From Rutstroemia sp. NJR-2017a BVV2 (Eukaryota > Ascomycota > Leotiomycetes > Helotiales > Rutstroemiaceae), in the NCBI GenBank assembly GCA_002946415.1, contig NJPS01000041.1:62001-126000 (forward strand): DNA of 64,000 nucleotides. The letters are read 5' to 3'. A program made the translations under genes and the position numbers. Shown in pieces: positions 59,128 to 64,000 of this stretch. Under the pieces are notes generated by a model that saw only the letters and a list, made by a program, of their open reading frames with translations, ran no database searches and was not told where the DNA came from. Each line of letters starts with the position of its first letter. Position 1 is the stretch's first letter.

Positions 59128-60773
59128 ATGTCTGATGGACAAGTACTCAAGCCTGACAAGGACTTCTCCAAGGAAGTTGACAAACAACTTCCCGAAGCTG
59201 AGCAGCTAGCACAGGTAATGATTTGATGGAGATCACAACTTCGTTTATCTTGGCTAACTTGTTTCTCTTGCTAGACAAATGTTCAAGGTGCTATTGAGAA
59301 ACTTACCGTGTTGGAGAAACAAACAAGACAGGTCAGTTTAGAGCTGTTCCGCAACCGCGCAAACCCACTAACATCATACCCAGGCATCCGATCTTGCATC
59401 AACATCTCGAGTTTTGGTTGCCATCGTTACTATCTGCAAAGATGCTGGGGATTGGAGTCTCTTGAACGAACAGGTCCTGTTATTATCCAAGAAGCATGGC
59501 CAACTCAAACAAGCTACAACAAAAATGGTACAAGTGGTAATGGGGTTCCTGGATTCGACGCCGAGCCTGGAGACGAAGCTCACAGTTATCGAAACACTGC
59601 GAACCGTCACAGAAGGAAAGATATTCGTAGAGGTCGAGCGAGCTCGTGTTACCAAGATCCTCTCCGACATCAAGAAACAACAGGGCGATCTCAAGTCGGC
59701 GACAGACATTCTGTGCGAGTTACAGGTAGAGACTTTCGGGTCTATGGAAAGAAGAGAGAAGACAGAATTCATCTTGGCACAAGTCGCATTATGCATAGAG
59801 AGCAACGACTGGACACAAGCTGGGATCTTAAGCCGGAAGATCAGCACGAGATATCTGGCAAGAAAGCCGAAGAAAACCGAGGAGCAACTAGCGAAGGAGG
59901 CCGAAGACCGCGAGAAGAGAAGAAAGAAGGGCGAAGACGTTCCGGAACCGAAGGAGGACGATGTGACCGATTTGAAGTTGCGATACTACGAGCAACAAAT
60001 CACTTTGGCGAAACATGACGACAAGTACCTTGATGCCTGCAAATACTACAGACAAGTTCTTGATACTGAAGCTGTTGAAGAAGATCCTCAGAAGCTGCAC
60101 TCGGTATGTGTTACTTATCTCGGCACAATTGAAAAACATTACTAACGTTGTTTAGGTCCTACAAAGAATCATCTACTATGTCATCCTCGCTCCTTACGAC
60201 AATGAACAGTCCGACCTCCTTCACCGTGTACACAAAGATAGTCGCAACAGCCAAGTATCACTTGATGCGCAATTGCTCAAGCATTTCACCGTTCCTGAAC
60301 TTTTGCGATGGCCCGAAGTATCCAAGACCTTCGGTCCACATTTGTGCAGCACCGATGTTTTCGATGCTGCGCCTGGACAATCCGACGACCCGAAAGCAAA
60401 CAAGCGCTGGGAAGATTTACGGAAGCGTGTTATTGAGCACAACGTTCGCGTAGTCGCCAAATACTATACTCGAATCCAGATGCCGAGATTAACTCAACTC
60501 CTCGACTTGACTGAAGATGAGACGGAAAAGTACATCAGCGAATTGGTCACTGCTAAGACGGTGTATGCCAAGATCGACCGACCTGCCCGTATCGTCAATT
60601 TTGCTAAGCCAAGAGATGCTGATGATGTTCTGAACGAGTGGAGTGGTAATATGAAGAGTTTGTTGGGATTATTGGAGAGAATTGATCATCTCATCACCAA
60701 GGAGGAAATGATGGCCAGAATTCAACCAACGAAGACACCTAAAGGGTCAAAGGCTGACAAAGCCCAAGCCTGA
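59128..60773 (+). CDS. RPN5: 26S proteasome regulatory subunit RPN5
   Basis: Four exons (59128-59214, 59275-59331, 59384-60103, 60156-60773; introns 60, 52, 52 bp) give 493 residues. Rpn5 (human PSMD12) is a scaffold of the 19S lid and helps hold the lid together around the Rpn11 deubiquitinase. Recognisable blocks are DWSLLNEQVLLLSKKHGQLKQ, DLKLRYYEQQITLAKHDDKY, a TPR-like helical body and a C-terminal PCI domain (HNVRVVAKYYTRIQMPRL, then LVTAKTVYAKIDRPARIVNF). Fungal Rpn5 is a little longer than the yeast and human forms because of a charged insert (KEAEDREKRRKKGEDVPEP) and the tail. Housekeeping gene, nucleus and cytosol. Confidence 0.93.
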
Positions 60774-60918
60774 TGAATTTCTATTCTATCGTAATGATAC
60801 CGCTCTGTACAAATAGTCTAGAGTCTAAATGACATGAACGCTTTATGCTCCGGATATATCCCTCTATCTCTATGTTCGTGATCTCATGTTCCAGTAATAT
60901 ATACCGACCCGCCCAGTA
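60774..60918. other. Convergent 3' region
   Basis: Short 3' flanks only. Confidence 0.5.
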
Positions 60919-61852
60919 TCAAAATGGCACATCCATATCCTCAACACTCTCTTCTTTCTTCTTCTTGCCGTCTTCCAAGCACTTCAAAATGAAACCCACA
61001 GCCACGTTTCCATACTCCTTGCCCATTGGCACGAAATGCCCTCCAGGATGATAACAAACCTCTCTACTCCCCTCCTCACATGCATCTACTAACTTCATAC
61101 TCCTCTCCTCCTCCACCACACTATCCAAACTTCCTATAACATGCAGTATCCTCGTGCGTATCTTCGGCTCATAGAAAGCCGTGTACCCTTCATACGGCGC
61201 ATAAAAGCCCGAATACGAAATCGCAAACTTCAACGGTCCCTGCTGAATCTCATTCTTCAATCTCGTAAAACTAGCCGGATAAGGCAATGCAGTCTCGGGG
61301 TTCTTGACCCGTTGCAGCGCAAATGCACTCTCGCGGTTCGGTTCGAGTAATGAGGCGACGAAGGCCGCGCAGCATGCGCCTTGTGAGAATCCGATTACCC
61401 CGTCGATGCCGCCGGCGGATTCGATGCAGGATGCGATGGTGTCGAGACCTTTTTCTATGCCGACGTAGCGCGCGCCGCCGGTTTCACGTTTCCACCAGCC
61501 GTAGGCGTCGGGCGGTGCGAGGGCGGGGTCGGAGGTGGGCGAGAAGCCGGGGATGTCGGCGGGGAGGAGGAGGATGGGTGCGGTGGGATAGAGGAGTTGG
61601 ATGCCGCCGGGGTAGGAGGGGTGGGTTGGGGGGAAGTGCTTGTTGAGGAGTTTGGTGAGGGCTTTCGTTTTGGAATTGAAGTTAGGGCCGGATTGTGTGT
61701 AGCCTGTTGATAACAAGTCAGTATTGGAAGTTAGATAAAACTGTGGAGGTATATGGTGACAGTATACCGTGAAGCATGAGGATCTTTAGTTTCCGAGGGG
61801 AAGATGTGTCGGATGGTGTAGATGTGCCATTGCTGGCTGATGTCGCAGACAT
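60919..61852 (-). CDS. FSH1-type serine hydrolase
   Basis: Two exons on the minus strand, 61852-61768 and 61703-60919, joined over a 64-bp intron (gtatac..caacag), give 289 residues from the second ATG (MSATSASNG). An upstream in-frame ATG at 61954 would add 34 residues with a basic, Phe-rich leader. The FSH1 family (PF03959) pattern is complete: MLHGYTQSG across the splice, IGFSQGACCAA (nucleophile Ser near 135), IGSLDSVVEEERS (Asp) and HPGGHFVPM (His). Members are small serine hydrolases, some in secondary metabolism, and the yeast ones are uncharacterised esterases. Codons are very GC-rich at 61320-61640 without frame loss. Confidence 0.88.
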
Positions 61853-61954
61853 GTTGAAGAACTTTGCGGGGACTCTGACCGTGCGGGTTATACGGAACGG
61901 CGAGTGTGAAAGACAGAAGAAGGGAAGAGAGAAATTCGAGGCCGCATGTCGCAT

Positions 61955-64000
61955 ATTTGGAGGGGTTCTGGAGATGCGGAGGGGCGATGACGGATTAGGT
62001 CAGCCTTGCACGCTAGGCTGGATTTAGGCCGGCGAGGGGTGTGGAGACATCTTCTTCCTCGCCGAAGATCCAGGAGACATGATTAAGTGTTGCATGCCAA
62101 GTAACTCTAGACAAGTGTCTATTGAATGTGTCGAATCGATGTCCGGATTTGTGGTATATGCGAACAATATCGAGTTCTGGACCATAGGAATTTATATCAC
62201 CAGTCTGAAGCAGTATCCGCATGTCGTTGCAACCGTTCTGATAGGAGTTTGTTCTTACGATTCATTACTACGATATATCCCCTTTATAGGACTTATATTT
62301 GGATAGGAAGCACTTAGTGTGGCTTTTACGAAGCCGTAATAACCTGATGTTGTCTCGAATGGTTGTTGAGATTGCAGTTCGTAAGGCTTCATGGTTATCT
62401 TACTTCTATTCAACAAACCAAGGATTTTGCCAATACTTCCATTGGAAGTAAATCCGCTCTAGTTTGAAGACATCAATATGTCTGTCTACATCATACCTTC
62501 TCCATTTAGTGAATGAACAGCCTCTTATCCGAGCGAATTGTCATCCATTCCTCGATTCTTTCTAACCACAAACTGGGATCAGTAGCTTCTTTCCAGCAGT
62601 ATAAAACGCTTGCAATCTATCTTATTCTCTCCTTACTCATATTAAAAGACCGAAGTAGTCAACGTTGAATGCTCTGGTGCATATAGTTCAAGCCCCCGGT
62701 AGTATCTATTCTCTTTATTCCATAGACACTCGGTCATTTTGCCACATATCCACGGAGGAATGGAATCCTAGATGTGGTTCTGAGGTGCTTTCTGCTGTCA
62801 TTCTATCTTTGGCCGTTTATCCGGTTCACTACACTTTGTTGTCACTATCCTCAGCGTTGTCAATCCCAGATGATCATACTCTGAAGTTGACATTTTAATA
62901 TTCAAAATACAGCTGAGCTCTCAACACCAGGTCATCTCCGTCAGCCTGCTTGATAATTCCATGGGTATGTCATCACACTCTTTGCTTCGATGAAAATTAC
63001 CTCAGCTTGGGTCTTGTCTGCAGGTCCTTTATCATGCCCGGACAACTTTTTATATCCAAACCCATATCGAGACGGGGGGCTTTCTAGATTCCTTCCCCCG
63101 AGCCTCGATCTCGAGCAGGGATGGTTGGTCATCCGCAGGAGTACTGCACAGCATGCTATCTCATCAGCGGCGACATGTAGGTAGTGAATGAGATGTACTG
63201 CTCAATAACTATCGGTGTATAGTATAAATACCCCTCCTTCTGGGCTATCACTTCTACACAAAACCATTCGGATTACCAATCAGAGAGAGCACGTGGCCTG
63301 CTGATTGATATGCAGTCCGTCCATGGTTCGGTCAGATGTCTTCAGGTTTCTTTGTATTAGGAGAAAATCGCTCTAGTTCAGATCATCGACCGCTGTCGTT
63401 AATGATATTTTGCTGTCGCTGTCAGACATCAATCGTGTTATGCAGGAAATTGGTCATAACTACCGCTATATTGGCTATCAGCTAAATCACTACAAACTTT
63501 CTGGTTGCACAGAGATATCTTCGACCTTGTTTTCTTTCTCCCTGTTGCTTACCTATTTGCTGCATCAAGTTCTCGAGAGAGTCGACTTATTTATACAGTA
63601 AGCAGGCGAAATCCGTTAAATAGAACCCTCAACTACGCTATCCCAAACCAGTCCCTGCCCCACTTCTAAATACTAGATAGATAGATCGGCCAATAGTTTG
63701 AAGTGAATCCATCATTCTCATCAATCTATTCACCAGTCTTTCGACATAGACGGAAGCGAGATTGGGAAGATCAAGTGATATAAAGCCGAATGATATCACT
63801 CATTACACTTCTCTATCATGCGAGCCTACATGAATGCTATCCGCATGTCTTCGTCGAACAATTCTTGGTGAGGCTATAAAGTGAGAAGTGAACTACTCTG
63901 GCATGTTAGATACGTTACTCAAGTTCGTATTGCCGAGTTCAAAGTCCACTGTCATTGCACAGTCATTGTTGTCATCAACTCTTATACCTCCGTCATCCGT
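61955..64000. other. Intergenic region to window end
   Basis: Nothing beyond short chance frames on both strands. No repeat or RNA gene was recognised. Confidence 0.45.

Noticed and set aside
59308..60018. Long plus-strand frame overlapping the RPN5 gene
   Set aside because: It is a frame shadow; the RPN5 frame has family motifs and consistent introns.
61323..61646. Arg-rich 107-codon plus-strand frame
   Set aside because: Antisense shadow of the GC-rich FSH1-type exon.
1..64000. CRISPR array, rRNA or tRNA genes
   Set aside because: No regular spacer array and no clear tRNA or rRNA signature found by eye; small tRNAs could be missed.

Overview
The window is a stretch of a filamentous ascomycete genome (Pezizomycotina). 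The evidence is short (about 45-90 bp) GT..AG introns with CTAAC-like branch sites, a Zn2Cys6 transcription factor, DUF3431 and FSH1 proteins, a NACHT/ankyrin STAND protein, a HET-domain relic and secreted plant-wall-type enzymes. The protein style suggests Leotiomycetes, but that is an inference. Most gene models below were rebuilt by hand from splice sites and checked for total length divisible by three.

Layout. 1-5.0 kb: 3' end of an acyl-protein-thioesterase-like hydrolase, an F-box-like hypothetical gene, a gene-poor gap with one copy of a dispersed repeat, and an unknown two-exon gene. 6-8.3 kb: an RS-repeat protein and a second RS-tailed protein. 9-10.8 kb: succinate-semialdehyde dehydrogenase. 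11.8-28.7 kb: secreted and carbohydrate-active genes. These are a GH79 glucuronidase-like enzyme, an 813-residue secreted orphan, a DUF3431 membrane protein, a Gly/Ala-rich secreted protein built from symmetric exons, a PL20 glucuronan-lyase-like enzyme, and an MFS transporter divergent from a Zn2Cys6 regulator. The GH79, PL20, MFS and regulator together could form a loose glucuronan/glucuronoside utilisation neighbourhood.

29.2-40.9 kb: a large STAND protein (N-terminal domain, NACHT, ankyrin repeats) whose P-loop is coded partly by a 25-nt micro-exon, a decayed kinesin motor, a secreted alpha/beta hydrolase, an F-box/LRR-type protein and an APH-type kinase. 41-58 kb mixes intact genes with relics. 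The intact genes are an SGNH esterase, a small secreted protein, a GMC oxidoreductase and an orphan. The relics are a HET-domain gene, a P-loop helicase-like fragment, an MFS transporter and a three-repeat Myb gene.

The clearest unusual event is at 57.1-57.6 kb. A 501-bp element with terminal inverted repeats and a perfect 8-bp target duplication (TCTGCAGG), typical of a non-autonomous hAT element, sits inside the first Myb repeat. Removing the element and one TSD copy restores the reading frame. 59.1-61.9 kb holds the housekeeping proteasome gene RPN5 and an FSH1-type hydrolase. From 62 kb to the end no gene was found.
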